A DNA stretch of 50,732 bases from contig JAMJQR010000205.1 of assembly GCA_023554335.1 (NCBI GenBank), positions 1 to 50,732 on the forward strand, written 5' to 3'. Origin of the DNA: Candidatus Benthicola marisminoris. Its GTDB lineage: Bacteria; Gemmatimonadota; Gemmatimonadetes; Palauibacterales; Palauibacteraceae. A model generated the notes under the pieces. It ran no database searches. It was not told where the DNA came from and was given only the letters and a program-made list of their open reading frames with translations. This document shows positions 10,971-21,547 of this stretch, in pieces. The translations under genes were made by a program, and so were the position numbers. How positions within the stretch are numbered: position 1 is the first letter of the stretch; the number at the start of each line of letters is the position of its first letter.

Positions 10971-12660
10971 TGGGCGGACCGGCCCGGCGCGAGCTCTGGC
11001 CGAGGCTCTGCGGGTCGCGGCGGTCGGTATCGGAGCACCACCCGAATTCGAGCCGCAAATCGAGCGCCCGAGCGATCCTTCGCACGGAGACTTCGCTTCC
11101 AACGCGGCTCTCGTTCTTGCGGGTAAGCTGGGTCGACCTCCGCGTGAGCTCGCATCGGTCCTTGCGGAGAGCCTCGACCGCGAGGCGCTGCGAGTGTCCG
11201 ACGTTTCGATAGCGGGCCCCGGCTTCCTGAACTTCCGGCTGTCGAACGAGGTGCTCCACGATGGCCTGCGGGAGGTTCTCCGGGAGGGAGCCGCTTGGGG
11301 GCGATCGACTGCGGGGGAGCCTCTTCGGTACAACGTGGAATTCGTCTCGGCCAATCCCACGGGGCCACTGCATGTGGCGCACGGACGAGGCGCCGCGATC
11401 GGCGATGCCACGGCCGCGCTACTCGAGTGGACGGGGCATGAGGTCACCCGCGAGTTCTACGTCAATGACGCAGGTCGGCAGATCGAGCTCCTGGGAGAAT
11501 CGGTGGAGGCTCGTCGACGTGAGGCCGAGGGCTCCGCCTTCCAGATGCCCGAGGGGGGCTATCAGGGCGAGTATGTCCGCGATGTTGCCCGCACACTGGC
11601 GGAGACCATCGGCTCGGCTGCGCTGGACGCCCTGCCCGTGGCGGAACGGGTGAAGCTGCTCAGCGAGCGGAGCGCCGAGTTGATGCGTGCCGAGCAGCAG
11701 AGAGACCTGACCGATTTCGGCGTGCACATGGATGCATGGTTCGACGAGTCGTCTCTCTTCGCGTCGGGCGACGTCGAAGTCCTTCTGAAGCGCCTCAAGG
11801 ACTCAGGGATCGCTTACGAGGAAGAGGGTGCCCTGTGGCTCCGAACCTCGGCCATGGGAGACGAGAAGGACCGGGTATTGGTCAAGAGCGACGGATCGCA
11901 CACGTACTTCGTGTCCGATATCGCATACCACATCGACAAGGCGGAGCGGGGCTTCGACCGTGCGATCGATGTCTGGGGTGCAGATCACCACGGTCACGTT
12001 CCGAGGATGCAGGCAGCCCTGACCTCGCTAGGCGTGCAGGAGGGCTTTCTGGAGGTGCTCCTGATTCAACTCGTTACCGTGATGAAGGGCGGTGAGGAAG
12101 TACGGATGTCCAAGCGGGCCGGACAGTTCGTGACTCTGCGTGAACTGTTCAATGAAACGGGCAAGGATGTAGCCCGCTACTTCTTCCTGATGCGCCGGGC
12201 CGAAGTGCCGATGACGTTCGACCTGGACCTGGCTCTCGACACTTCCGATGCCAACCCCGTGTACAAGGTGCAGTACGCCCACGCTCGCATGTGCAGCGTG
12301 TTTCGAAAGGGAGGGATCGACCCGAGCGCCGTTTCCAGCGATGGAGTCGACCTCGCTCGCCTGGACTCCGATGCGGAGCGACAGGTGGTGATGATGGTAC
12401 TGCAGTTTCCCGAGCGCGTCCGAACTGCGGCGCGGGGGCGGGCGCCCTATCAGATCTGTACCTACCTCGAAGATCTCGCGGGTGCGGTCAACGCGTGGTA
12501 CCACGAGGGGAATCTCGATCCCGCTCGGCGAGTCCTCGCCGAAGGAGAGAGCCGGGAAGCGAGGCTCGTCCTGGCCCGTTCCATCCAGATCACGCTGAGC
12601 GCGGGTCTGCGACTCCTAGGGCTATCCGCCCCCGAGAGGATGGAGAGGGATGCCTCGTGA
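10957..12660 (+). CDS. argS: arginyl-tRNA synthetase
   Basis: SANPTGPLHVAHGRGAAIGD (HIGH motif), EVRMSKRAGQFVTL, C-terminal DALR-like region. Confidence 0.93.
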   Translation: MPPTDGRTGPARALAEALRVAAVGIGAPPEFEPQIERPSDPSHGDFASNAALVLAGKLGRPPRELASVLAESLDREALRVSDVSIAGPGFLNFRLSNEVLHDGLREVLREGAAWGRSTAGEPLRYNVEFVSANPTGPLHVAHGRGAAIGDATAALLEWTGHEVTREFYVNDAGRQIELLGESVEARRREAEGSAFQMPEGGYQGEYVRDVARTLAETIGSAALDALPVAERVKLLSERSAELMRAEQQRDLTDFGVHMDAWFDESSLFASGDVEVLLKRLKDSGIAYEEEGALWLRTSAMGDEKDRVLVKSDGSHTYFVSDIAYHIDKAERGFDRAIDVWGADHHGHVPRMQAALTSLGVQEGFLEVLLIQLVTVMKGGEEVRMSKRAGQFVTLRELFNETGKDVARYFFLMRRAEVPMTFDLDLALDTSDANPVYKVQYAHARMCSVFRKGGIDPSAVSSDGVDLARLDSDAERQVVMMVLQFPERVRTAARGRAPYQICTYLEDLAGAVNAWYHEGNLDPARRVLAEGESREARLVLARSIQITLSAGLRLLGLSAPERMERDAS

Positions 12661-13694
12661 GCACCAACGACGATCGATTCAGCTACGCCGATGCGGGCGT
12701 CGACATCCGGGCCGCCGAGGGGCTGACCAGGAGACTCGCTTCCCTCGTGGACTCCACGCGATCGGACTCCGTCCGGGGGGATTTCGGCTCCTTTGGGGGA
12801 AGGTTCAAGCTGTCCGGTGACCCCGAGCTCGTGGCGAGTGCAGACGGTGTGGGGACGAAGGTGCTGGTCGCCCGAATGGCCGGCCGCCACGATACGGTGG
12901 GCGAGGATCTGGTGAACCACTGCGTCAACGACATTCTGGTGGAGGGCGCGGCTCCTCTCTTCTTCCTCGACTACTTCGCGTGCGGTCGGTTGGACGCCGA
13001 CGTCGCGTACGACGTGGTCGCCGGGATCGCGCGCGGCTGCCGCGCCAACGGCTGCGTGCTTCTCGGCGGAGAGACCGCGGAGATGCCGGGGATGTACGAG
13101 CCGGGCGACTATGATCTCGCCGGGTTCATCGTGGGGCGGGTCCAGCTCCCGATCGCGGGAGCCGGAGCCGTGCGTGCCGGAGACCGCCTGATCGCATTGC
13201 CGTCCAGCGGGTTGCACACGAACGGCTATAGCCTGGCACGTGGAATCCTCTTCGAGCGCCTCGGCCTCGGCGTGAATGACGGCTACCCCGGAACCGACCG
13301 ATCGGTGGGGGACGTGCTGCTCGAGGTGCACCGCTCGTACCTGGAGCCGCTGCGCGTCTCGTGCGAGAGCGGCCGCGTGCGGGCGTTGGCCCACATCACG
13401 GGCGGCGGTATCCCGGGCAACCTCGCCCGGGCTCTTCCGGACGATTGCGATGCCCTCGTCGACCTCTCGTCCTGGAGGCCGGGGCCGGTCTTCGACCTCC
13501 TGGCAGCCGAGAGCGGCCTCGCTGCGCCCGAGCTGTACGAGACTCTCAACATGGGCGTCGGCATGGTCGCCGTAGTCTCGCCAGCGGATTCCAAGAGCGT
13601 GCTGGATGACCTCTCGAGCCGGGGCGAGCGCGCTTTCGTGTGCGGGGAGATCGTGGACGGCTCTGGTCAGGTCGCCCTGGAAGCCGGCCGGTGA
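12657..13694 (+). CDS. purM: phosphoribosylformylglycinamidine cyclo-ligase
   Basis: SYADAGVDIRA, ADGVGTKVLVA, GGETAEMPGMY, SSGLHTNGYSLAR. GTGA overlap with argS. Confidence 0.95.
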   Translation: MSTNDDRFSYADAGVDIRAAEGLTRRLASLVDSTRSDSVRGDFGSFGGRFKLSGDPELVASADGVGTKVLVARMAGRHDTVGEDLVNHCVNDILVEGAAPLFFLDYFACGRLDADVAYDVVAGIARGCRANGCVLLGGETAEMPGMYEPGDYDLAGFIVGRVQLPIAGAGAVRAGDRLIALPSSGLHTNGYSLARGILFERLGLGVNDGYPGTDRSVGDVLLEVHRSYLEPLRVSCESGRVRALAHITGGGIPGNLARALPDDCDALVDLSSWRPGPVFDLLAAESGLAAPELYETLNMGVGMVAVVSPADSKSVLDDLSSRGERAFVCGEIVDGSGQVALEAGR

Positions 13695-14821
13695 GCGGGT
13701 TGAAGCTGAGCCCGGAGGACGAGCGGCACATGGACCGCGCGCTGTCACTCGCCGTGAAAGGGTGGGGTCGCGTCGCTCCGAACCCGTTGGTCGGCGCCGT
13801 GGTCGTCAAGGAAGGCCGGACCGTCGGGGAGGGCTACCACGCCGAGTTCGGCGGAGATCACGCGGAGGTCGCGGCCCTGGCCGAGGCCGGGCAAGGGGCG
13901 GAGGGGGCCACTCTCTACGTGGGTCTGGAACCCTGCGCACATGAGGGCAAGACGCCGGCGTGCACGAAGGCCATCCTCGGCGCCGGGATTCGTCGGGTGG
14001 TCTACGGCTGCCGCGATCCGGACCCCGTGGCCGGGGGCGGGAGTGAGCAGCTGCGTGCGGCGGGACTGGATGTTGAGGGGGGCGTTCTCGGCATGGCGGC
14101 GGCCCGCGTCAACGCCCCGTTCATCTGGGACCGCCTGGGCCGCGGCCCGTGGGTGTCGCTCAAGCTGGGTCTCTCGCTCGATGGGAGGATCGCGGCGAGG
14201 CCGGGAGACCGAACGGAAATTACGGGACCGGAGACGAAGCGATTCGTACATCGGCTGAGATCCGGTCATGATGCAGTCGTCGTCGGCGGGCGCACGGCCC
14301 TCATCGATGATCCGCTGCTCACGGTTCGAGAAGGCCCGACGCCGCGGGTACCGCCGACCCGGGTGATCCTCGATCCGGGACTGGATCTCCCGGTCACCAG
14401 CCAGTTGTGCAGAAGCGTCGAACAGGCGCCGCTCCTCGTGGTGTGTCGCGGTGCGGCGGATCCGGGAGCCAGGAGCAGGCTGGAGGACGCGGGAGCGGTT
14501 GTCGAGGAGGTCCCGGGCACGGAGACCGGACTCGATCTCCAAGCGACCGTTCGAGCGCTTGGAAGTCGGGGTCTCAAGAGTCTTCTGGTCGAAGGAGGCG
14601 GGAGACTCGCGGCAGGCCTGCTCGCGGATGGTCTCGTCAGGAGACAGTACCTTGTCTATGCGCCGGTCGTTCTGGGATCGGCTGGCGTCCCTGGCGTGGG
14701 ATCCGGGGTAGAAGCCGAGCCGGAGCACTGGAATGTCGTGCGTCGTTCAGCGCTCGGCGAAGACTCGCTTATCGAGCTGGAGGATCGTCGCGCGCGGGAA
14801 GCGCTCAAGGAGGCAGCCTGA
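13691..14821 (+). CDS. ribD: bifunctional diaminohydroxyphosphoribosylaminopyrimidine deaminase / reductase
   Basis: HAEVAAL, EPCAHEGKTPAC deaminase motifs and C-terminal reductase domain. Confidence 0.93.
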   Translation: MSGLKLSPEDERHMDRALSLAVKGWGRVAPNPLVGAVVVKEGRTVGEGYHAEFGGDHAEVAALAEAGQGAEGATLYVGLEPCAHEGKTPACTKAILGAGIRRVVYGCRDPDPVAGGGSEQLRAAGLDVEGGVLGMAAARVNAPFIWDRLGRGPWVSLKLGLSLDGRIAARPGDRTEITGPETKRFVHRLRSGHDAVVVGGRTALIDDPLLTVREGPTPRVPPTRVILDPGLDLPVTSQLCRSVEQAPLLVVCRGAADPGARSRLEDAGAVVEEVPGTETGLDLQATVRALGSRGLKSLLVEGGGRLAAGLLADGLVRRQYLVYAPVVLGSAGVPGVGSGVEAEPEHWNVVRRSALGEDSLIELEDRRAREALKEAA

Positions 14822-15435
14822 TGTTTACCGGATTGGTCGAGGCCGTGGGGCAGGTTCTCCACCGAGAGGAGTTCGAGAAGGGGATCCGCTTTCGCCTTTC
14901 TGCGTCAGACCTGGAAGGCTCCCTGCACGAGGGTGACAGCATCTCGATCGACGGCGTTTGCCACACGGTAACCGGCGTGGATGGACCGGACTTCGGGTTC
15001 GAGTCGGTCCGCACCACTTTGTCGAGGACGACCCTCGGAGAGTTCGTTCCCGGCAGGGAAGCCAATCTCGAGCGCGCGATCCGAGCTGGCGAGCCGATGG
15101 GTGGGCACCTGGTTCAGGGGCACGTCGACGGCGTCGGCGTCATGGAGGAGGTGGAGGAAGCCGGGGAGACCGTGTTCCTGCGCTTCCGGATGCCCGAGGA
15201 GGTGGCGAGGCTCACGGTGCTGTACGGGTCGATCGCGCTCGATGGAATCAGCCTTACCGTCAACCGAATCATTCAAGACGTCGCGGAAGTCGCAATCATT
15301 CCGTATACATGGGAGCATACCAACCTCGGTCGCCTCGTGAAGGGGTCAACAGTGAACCTCGAGGCTGACCTGGTAGGCAAGTACGTGGATCAACTCATGA
15401 GGCCGTACCTAGAAGGTGCGCGGTCCGAAGACTAA
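14821..15435 (+). CDS. ribE: riboflavin synthase alpha chain
   Basis: MFTGLVEAVGQV, DSISIDGVCHTVT, duplicated lumazine-binding repeats. Confidence 0.94.
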   Translation: MFTGLVEAVGQVLHREEFEKGIRFRLSASDLEGSLHEGDSISIDGVCHTVTGVDGPDFGFESVRTTLSRTTLGEFVPGREANLERAIRAGEPMGGHLVQGHVDGVGVMEEVEEAGETVFLRFRMPEEVARLTVLYGSIALDGISLTVNRIIQDVAEVAIIPYTWEHTNLGRLVKGSTVNLEADLVGKYVDQLMRPYLEGARSED

Positions 15436-15454
15436 CCCGGAGGGGGGGCGTTTC

Positions 15455-16672
15455 GTGTCGTCTTCTGAAGACAAGAAGGTTCATGACGCAATAGAGGTTA
15501 TCCGGTCCGGCGGCCTGGTGATCGTGGCCGATGACGAGGACCGCGAGAACGAAGGAGACCTGGTCTGCGCCGCCGAAATGGTAACTCCGGAGATCATCAA
15601 CTTCATGGCGACGCACGGGCGCGGGCTGGTTTGCCTCACCCTGTCCGCTGAAATCGCGGATCGACTGGACCTTCCGCTGATGTCCGATGGCCGCGGACAG
15701 GACCCGAACGGGACCGCCTTCACGGTCTCGATCGATGCCACGCCGGAGCTTGGCGTGAGCACCGGCATTTCCGCCGCCGATAGGGCCCGCACGATTCAGG
15801 TGGCGGTGTCCGAGGACGCGAAGCCTTCAGACTTGATCCGGCCGGGGCACATCTTCCCGCTCAGGGCGAAGCCGGGAGGCGTCCTTCAGAGGGTCGGCCA
15901 GACCGAGGCGTCCATGGACCTGGCCCGGCTGGCGGGACTCGCACCGGCGGGAGTGATCTGCGAGATCCTGAACGAGGACGGGACGATGGCGCGGCGTCCG
16001 GAGCTCGAGAAGTTCTCGGCGGACCACGACATGCCCTTCATTACGGTTGCGCAGATCATAGCCTACCGGCTGAAGAACGAGCGCCTGGTAAGTCGCGTGG
16101 CCGAGGCCACGCTGCCGACCGCGTATGGCGATTTCCGAGTGGTCGGATACTCGAATCTGGTCGATGACCGGGAGCACATTGCGCTCGTGCGAGGAGACGT
16201 CGCTGGCTTGGACGACATCCTGGTCCGTGTCCACTCGAAGTGCCTTACGGGCGACGTTTTCGGCTCGGCTCGCTGCGACTGCGGATCGCAGCTGCGGGCA
16301 GCGCTGCGACGCGTGGCGCAGGAGGGTTCCGGAGTCATCGTGTACCTAGACCAGGAAGGCCGCGGTATTGGACTCCTGAACAAGCTCAAAGCCTACGAGC
16401 TGCAGGACCGCGGCCATGACACCGTCGAGGCCAACGAGATGCTGGGCTTTCCTCCGGACCTGAGGAATTACGGCGTCGGGGCGCAAATCCTGCTCGACCT
16501 GGGTCTTCACCGGATTCGGGCGATGACGAACAACCCCAAGAAGCTCACGGGGCTCGAAGGATTCGGCTTGGAGATCACGGACCGGGTGCCTCTGGAGGTG
16601 GAGGCGACCGACTTGAATCATGACTACCTGGAGGCCAAGAGGGACAAGCTGGGCCACCTCCTGGGGTCCTGA
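15455..16672 (+). CDS. ribBA: bifunctional 3,4-dihydroxy-2-butanone-4-phosphate synthase / GTP cyclohydrolase II
   Basis: [16 protein letters not shown] and GCHII zinc motif [18 protein letters not shown] start at 15455 with upstream GGAGG is likely. Confidence 0.94.
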   Translation: MSSSEDKKVHDAIEVIRSGGLVIVADDEDRENEGDLVCAAEMVTPEIINFMATHGRGLVCLTLSAEIADRLDLPLMSDGRGQDPNGTAFTVSIDATPELGVSTGISAADRARTIQVAVSEDAKPSDLIRPGHIFPLRAKPGGVLQRVGQTEASMDLARLAGLAPAGVICEILNEDGTMARRPELEKFSADHDMPFITVAQIIAYRLKNERLVSRVAEATLPTAYGDFRVVGYSNLVDDREHIALVRGDVAGLDDILVRVHSKCLTGDVFGSARCDCGSQLRAALRRVAQEGSGVIVYLDQEGRGIGLLNKLKAYELQDRGHDTVEANEMLGFPPDLRNYGVGAQILLDLGLHRIRAMTNNPKKLTGLEGFGLEITDRVPLEVEATDLNHDYLEAKRDKLGHLLGS

Positions 16673-17136
16673 TGGAGGATGGATTGCGGCGGAACACAGC
16701 CGGCTCATGGCGATTCTGTCTCGTCGTGAGCCGGTTCAACGAACCCGTCACCCGAAGCCTCGAAGAGGGCGCGCGCCGTTGTCTTGCCGAGGCGGGGGTG
16801 GCGCCGGAGCATATCGATGTTCTCCACGTACCCGGGGCGTGGGAGCTCCCGCTTGCGGCGAGGTTGGCGCTCCAGCGCGGGACCTACGACGGCATCGTGG
16901 CCCTCGGCTGTGTCATTCGCGGAGAGACGCCACACTTCGACTACGTCTGCCTCGGAGCGACCACGGGACTCGAGGCCGTGGCCAGGGAGAGCGGCCTCCC
17001 GGTGGGCTTCGGGTTGCTTACCACGAACGACGGGGAGCAGGCGTACGCGAGAGCCGGAGGCGCGAAGGGAAACAAAGGGGAGGAGGCCGCGCGGGCGGTC
17101 CTGGAGATGTGTGAGATCGCGGCTCGCTTGAGATGA
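16672..17136 (+). CDS. ribH: 6,7-dimethyl-8-ribityllumazine synthase
   Basis: VPGAWELPLAA, GCVIRGETPHFDYV, FGLLTTNDGEQAYAR. Confidence 0.94.
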   Translation: MEDGLRRNTAGSWRFCLVVSRFNEPVTRSLEEGARRCLAEAGVAPEHIDVLHVPGAWELPLAARLALQRGTYDGIVALGCVIRGETPHFDYVCLGATTGLEAVARESGLPVGFGLLTTNDGEQAYARAGGAKGNKGEEAARAVLEMCEIAARLR

Positions 17137-17555
17137 AGGTTGCCAATCCGCGCTCCAGGGCACGCAGTTGGGTATTGCAGGTTCTGTACGGCTGGGACAT
17201 GACGGGCGAGGGTTCCGTCCGCGACTGGGCTCGCGAGGCGCTTCGTTCACGTGACGTCAGCGGCCGGTACAGGGCCTATATCGACCAGGTGCTTCAGGCG
17301 GCGGAGCAGCACCTGGAAGCCTGCGACGCGGTGATCGAGGCCAACATGCCCAACTGGCGTCTGGACCGTCTCTCGGCTATCGATAGGAACATCCTTCGGA
17401 TAGCAACCCTCGAGATGCTGTCGATACCAGACGTACCGCCGCGCGTGGCGATCCACGAAGCCATCCGTCTCGCGGAGAAGTACGGCAGCGATGAGAGCCC
17501 TGCGTTCGTAAACGGCGTCCTGGACGCCGTCGGGCGCGATCTGTCGAATTCCTGA
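17133..17555 (+). CDS. nusB: transcription antitermination factor NusB
   Basis: SRARSWVLQVLYGWD, RLSAIDRNILRIATLEML, AIRLAEKYGSDESPAFVNGVLDAV. Confidence 0.93.
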   Translation: MKVANPRSRARSWVLQVLYGWDMTGEGSVRDWAREALRSRDVSGRYRAYIDQVLQAAEQHLEACDAVIEANMPNWRLDRLSAIDRNILRIATLEMLSIPDVPPRVAIHEAIRLAEKYGSDESPAFVNGVLDAVGRDLSNS

Positions 17556-17570
17556 GCGACTCGCTTCAAC

Positions 17571-18683
17571 GTGCGAATCCTGGTCGTCAACTGGCAGGAC
17601 CGGTTGAATCCCGAGGCGGGCGGCGCGGAAGTCCATCTTCACGAGATCTTCGGACGACTCGCAGCTACCGGGCACGAGATCACGCTGCTCGTCTCCGGCT
17701 GGGAAGGCGCGACGGCGGAGGCGGTCGTCGATGGAATGAGGGTGATCAGGAGGGGCACCCGATACAGCTTTCCGCTGCACGTACGGCGTGGCTTCCGGGA
17801 CATTACCCGGGCCTCGCCGCCTTTCGATGTGCTGGTCGAAGATATCAACAAGCTGCCCCTGTTCGCTCCGTTCTGGGCGGGTCTTCCAGTCGTTGGCCTG
17901 GTTCCCCACCTGTTCGGGGCCACCGCGTTTCAGCAGGAGCGCTTTCCCGTCGCTGCCACGGTTTGGGCAGCGGAACGCCTGATGCCATCAGCGTACCGGT
18001 CCTGCGATTTCGCCGTCATCTCGGACAGCACCGCGTCGGACCTCGTCCGCCGGGGGTTTCGCGCGGAAAGAATCCACGTGAGCTACCCGGGAATCGATCA
18101 CGACTTCTTCAAGCCGGGACCGGACACGGGGCGGGCTCCTGACCCGTGCCTCGCGTACGTGGGGCGGCTGCGCAGGTACAAGGGTCTCGACCTCGTGCTG
18201 CGTGCGGTCGCCAAGCTCCGGGAGCAGGGCATTGAAATCCGCTTTCGGATCGTCGGGCAGGGAGAGGACCGGGAGCGACTGGCGCGGCTGGCGTCGGAGC
18301 TTCAGCTAGGGAGCAGCGTCACGTTCGAGGGCTTCGTGTCGGAAGGCCACAAGCTCGAGATCCTTCAAACCTCGTGGATCAACGTGTATCCATCCCCGAA
18401 GGAAGGCTGGGGGATCACGAACGTCGAGGCGGCGGCTTGTGGGACTCCGTCGGTGGCGAGCGATTCCCCGGGCTTGAGGGAGTCCGTTCTCGACGGCGTC
18501 ACGGGCTTCCTGGTGCCTCACGACAGCGTAAGTGCGTGGGCGACTGCCATCCGCCGATTGGTGGAGAACCCTGCGCTCAGAGCGGAGATGGGAGCGCAGG
18601 CCGTGGCCCACGCCGGGCGATTCACCTGGGAGCAGACGGCAGGGGAGTTGGAGGGTATGTTACAGAGGTCCGCTTCACTCTAG
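17571..18683 (+). CDS. glycosyltransferase family 4 (GT-B)
   Basis: GGAEVHLHEIFGRLAATGHEITLLVSGWEG; YVGRLRRYKGLDLVLRAV; SPKEGWGITNVEAAACGTPSVAS. Confidence 0.85.
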   Translation: MRILVVNWQDRLNPEAGGAEVHLHEIFGRLAATGHEITLLVSGWEGATAEAVVDGMRVIRRGTRYSFPLHVRRGFRDITRASPPFDVLVEDINKLPLFAPFWAGLPVVGLVPHLFGATAFQQERFPVAATVWAAERLMPSAYRSCDFAVISDSTASDLVRRGFRAERIHVSYPGIDHDFFKPGPDTGRAPDPCLAYVGRLRRYKGLDLVLRAVAKLREQGIEIRFRIVGQGEDRERLARLASELQLGSSVTFEGFVSEGHKLEILQTSWINVYPSPKEGWGITNVEAAACGTPSVASDSPGLRESVLDGVTGFLVPHDSVSAWATAIRRLVENPALRAEMGAQAVAHAGRFTWEQTAGELEGMLQRSASL

Positions 18684-18694
18684 AGGAGGGTGCG

Positions 18695-19033
18695 ATGCAG
18701 ATCATCATCTCTGCGAGGCACGTGGAACTCACGGACAGCCTGAAGGAGTACATCGAGGAGCGCTTCAGTCGGCTCTCGCGGTTCGACGAGCGGGTCTCCC
18801 GCATCGACGTGACCGTAACGGAGGAGAAGAAGCGTTGTCGAGTAGAAGCGAACGTGAGCCGCGGTAAGAGACCGCCCGCCCACGCCAGTGCCGAGACCCC
18901 GGACTTCAGGTCTTCCGTGGATCGTGTGCAGGAGAAGCTGACGCGGCAGCTGAAGAGCCGAAGAGAAAAGACGCGCGACCGCAAGGCAGCTCCAGAGTTC
19001 CCGGTTGCAGCCACGGAGATCGACGAGTTGTGA
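18695..19033 (+). CDS. hpf: ribosome hibernation promoting factor (HPF/RaiA family)
   Basis: MQIIISARHVELTDSLKEYIEERFSRLSRFDERVSRIDVTVTEEKKRCRVEANV. Confidence 0.9.
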   Translation: MQIIISARHVELTDSLKEYIEERFSRLSRFDERVSRIDVTVTEEKKRCRVEANVSRGKRPPAHASAETPDFRSSVDRVQEKLTRQLKSRREKTRDRKAAPEFPVAATEIDEL

Positions 19034-19989
19034 GCATCCTCAGCGTTTCGGATCTATTGGAACGTCGTCAGAAGAGCCTGGCGCTCACGCTCGTCGCGGG
19101 CGAGGAGGGATTGAGCCGGGAGATCACGAATTCGGACATATCGAGCCCAGGCCTGGTGTTGGCCGGTTTCACCGATCGGTATCCCAGGCGTCGTATGCAG
19201 GTGCTAGGTGAAACGGAGGTCATGTACCTCCGGTCTCTCGATGAGGAAAGCCGCCGCAGCGTACTCGAGAGCTTCATGGGCGGTGAGTTGCCGGTCGTCT
19301 TCGTCACGAAAGGACTCGACCTGCCGCCGGAGCTCCTGGCCCTGGCCGAGGAGCGGTCGATTCCCGTCATCATGTCGTCTCTCAAGACCGGAGAGTTCTA
19401 CCGCCGGATCAAGCCGTTTCTCGAGGAGGAGTTTGCCCCGTCTACCGCGATCCATGGATCCCTGGCCGACGTGTACGGCGTCGGTCTCCTGTTCGTGGGG
19501 TCCAGCGGGATCGGCAAGAGCGAGTGCGTCCTGGACCTGGTCGAGCGTGGACACCGACTGGTGGCGGACGACGTCGTGCTGGTCCGCCGCCGCGGATTCG
19601 ATGTCCTCATCGGCCAAGCGCACGAGCACCAGCAGCACCACATGGAGATCCGCGGAATCGGTATCATCGATGTGCGTGCCCTGTTCGGGGTGAGGGCGGT
19701 TCGCCAGCAGAAACGCATCGAGGTCGTGGTGCAGCTCGAGCACTGGAGCGACGCTGCGAACTACGACCGAACCGGGCTCCAGAGGGACACCACGGAGATC
19801 CTGGGAGTCGAGATTCCACGCATGGTAATCCCGCTGAATCCCGGCAAGAACATCACGGTCATCAGCGAGGTGGTGGCCATGGACCACCTGCTGCGCTACG
19901 CCGGCGTGGACAGCGCGCGTCTCTTCGAGCAGAACCTCCGCCTCCTCATGCGACCGGTCAAAGACTACCTAGAGGAGGACTATGAGTGA
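19030..19989 (+). CDS. hprK: HPr kinase/phosphorylase
   Basis: Walker A GSSGIGKSEC, LVADDVV, MEIRGIGIIDVRALFGV. Confidence 0.94.
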   Translation: MSILSVSDLLERRQKSLALTLVAGEEGLSREITNSDISSPGLVLAGFTDRYPRRRMQVLGETEVMYLRSLDEESRRSVLESFMGGELPVVFVTKGLDLPPELLALAEERSIPVIMSSLKTGEFYRRIKPFLEEEFAPSTAIHGSLADVYGVGLLFVGSSGIGKSECVLDLVERGHRLVADDVVLVRRRGFDVLIGQAHEHQQHHMEIRGIGIIDVRALFGVRAVRQQKRIEVVVQLEHWSDAANYDRTGLQRDTTEILGVEIPRMVIPLNPGKNITVISEVVAMDHLLRYAGVDSARLFEQNLRLLMRPVKDYLEEDYE

Positions 19990-20371
19990 GGTCCGGGGAG
20001 TCGTGGTGGCTCACGGCGACCTGGCTCACTGTCTCGTCGAGGCCACGCGCTCGATTTCCGGGGTGGAAGACGCTTTCCGGCCGGTCAGCAACGCCGGCTG
20101 CTCACCAGCGATGCTGGCTTCGCGTATCGCGGAGGCCATCGGCGACCACTCCGCGATTCTCTTCGTCGACCTGGCGAGCGGCAGCTGTGCGCACACGGCG
20201 CGCCTCGTATCCCGGGAACGGCCGGGAGTCGGCGTGGTCACGGGGGTCAACCTTCCGATGCTGCTGGACTTCGCATTTCACCGTGACATGGAGGTGGCGG
20301 AGCTCGCGGAGCGACTGGCAGACAAGGCCCGCGCCGGAATCTCCGCCCACCCGCCCGACGACGCGCCATGA
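19982..20371 (+). CDS. PTS system mannose-family EIIA component
   Basis: EIIA-Man fold; VVVAHGDLAHCLVE with active-site His; VDLASGSCAHTA; GVNLPMLLDFAF. Confidence 0.85.
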   Translation: MSEVRGVVVAHGDLAHCLVEATRSISGVEDAFRPVSNAGCSPAMLASRIAEAIGDHSAILFVDLASGSCAHTARLVSRERPGVGVVTGVNLPMLLDFAFHRDMEVAELAERLADKARAGISAHPPDDAP

Positions 20372-20856
20372 GTCTGTCCCTCTTCCGAATTGATGAGCGG
20401 CTTCTCCACGGCCAGGTGATCGTCGGGTGGGGCATGCGGCTGGGAATCGACTACTACGTGGTCGTCGACGATGCTCTGGCGGACAGCGAGTGGGAACAGG
20501 ACCTCTACAGTGCCGGGCTGCCCGGGGACACAGGCGCGGAGTTCGTCTCGGTGGAGCAGGCGGTCGCCCGCTTTTCCGAGCTGGACGGACGGGCGGGGCG
20601 AGGCGCACTTCTCACGCCCGGCACCGGGGAGATGCGCTCGCTGGCCGAGGCCGGCCTCCTGACCGATCGCCGGATCAATCTCGGCGGGCTTCATGCGGGC
20701 GAGAACCGGATACGCGTGCACACGTACATCCACCTCGCGCCTGGCGAAGCCGCTGACCTGAAGGTGATTGCTCAGGCATCGCGGGGCGTTACGGCTCGCG
20801 ACCTTCCGGCTGGCAAGGAGATTGCCTTGGAGAACCTGATCGATGACGTGGAGTGA
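20368..20856 (+). CDS. PTS system mannose/sorbose-family EIIB component
   Basis: LFRIDERLLHGQVIVGWG (phosphorylatable His) and INLGGLHAGENRIRVHTYIHL. Confidence 0.9.
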   Translation: MSLSLFRIDERLLHGQVIVGWGMRLGIDYYVVVDDALADSEWEQDLYSAGLPGDTGAEFVSVEQAVARFSELDGRAGRGALLTPGTGEMRSLAEAGLLTDRRINLGGLHAGENRIRVHTYIHLAPGEAADLKVIAQASRGVTARDLPAGKEIALENLIDDVE

Positions 20857-21547
20857 GCTGAGTCTCGGCCCCGGGACTTGGGTCCTGTCCGTGCTGGCGG
20901 GAGCCGTACTCGGAATGGACTCCGTTTCCTGGCCGCAGGCCATGATCTCGCGTCCGATCATCTCCGCGACGGTCGGAGGGCTCCTGATGGGGAATCCCGC
21001 AGCCGGGATGCTCGTGGGAGTCGTGCTGGAGCTGTACTCCATGCGTCATCCGCCCTTCGGCGCCGCCAGGTACCCGGACACGGGGCCGGCGGGCCTCGTG
21101 GCAGGAGCCTCGTTCGCCGCAACCGGGGGCCAGGCGGTCGGTGCGTTGCTCGTTGCGATCGTCATCGGCTGGGCCCTGGGCTGGCTGGGCAGCGTCACGA
21201 TCTACGTCAGGAGGAGACTCAACGAGACCATCGTCAGCCCGGCGGAGGAGCTGGCAGCGGATCCGGCGCTCCTGGAGCAGCGGCACCGGGTGGCGATCTG
21301 GCTCGATGCGTTGCGCGGCGGAGTCCTGGTCGCCGCCTTCCTGGTACCGTCCGTCCTCGTGGTGACGCTGGCCGTGGGCAGCGGCCCGTCGGAGCTGGGG
21401 AGGTTCGCGATCGCGGCGCTCGTGCTCGGACTCGCGGCGTCAGCCGGAGCCGCGGCAAGATCATCGGCATTCGGTGTGCGCGGCTGGCCCTTGCTGCTGG
21501 TGGGAGCGGGTGTGGCTCTGCTGTTGATCCTCGGAGGACTCGCGTGA
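20843..21547 (+). CDS. PTS system mannose-family EIIC component
   Basis: Multi-TM; GMDSVSWPQAMISRPIISATVGGLLMGNPAAGMLVGVVLELYSM. Confidence 0.82.
   Translation: MTWSELSLGPGTWVLSVLAGAVLGMDSVSWPQAMISRPIISATVGGLLMGNPAAGMLVGVVLELYSMRHPPFGAARYPDTGPAGLVAGASFAATGGQAVGALLVAIVIGWALGWLGSVTIYVRRRLNETIVSPAEELAADPALLEQRHRVAIWLDALRGGVLVAAFLVPSVLVVTLAVGSGPSELGRFAIAALVLGLAASAGAAARSSAFGVRGWPLLLVGAGVALLLILGGLA

Noticed and set aside
12462-13748. 428-aa minus-strand ORF opposite purM
   Set aside because: No recognisable domain; purM on the + strand explains the coding signal.
14407-14820. N-terminal extension of riboflavin synthase over ribD
   Set aside because: Out-of-frame read of ribD; riboflavin synthase begins at the canonical MFTGLVE at 14821.
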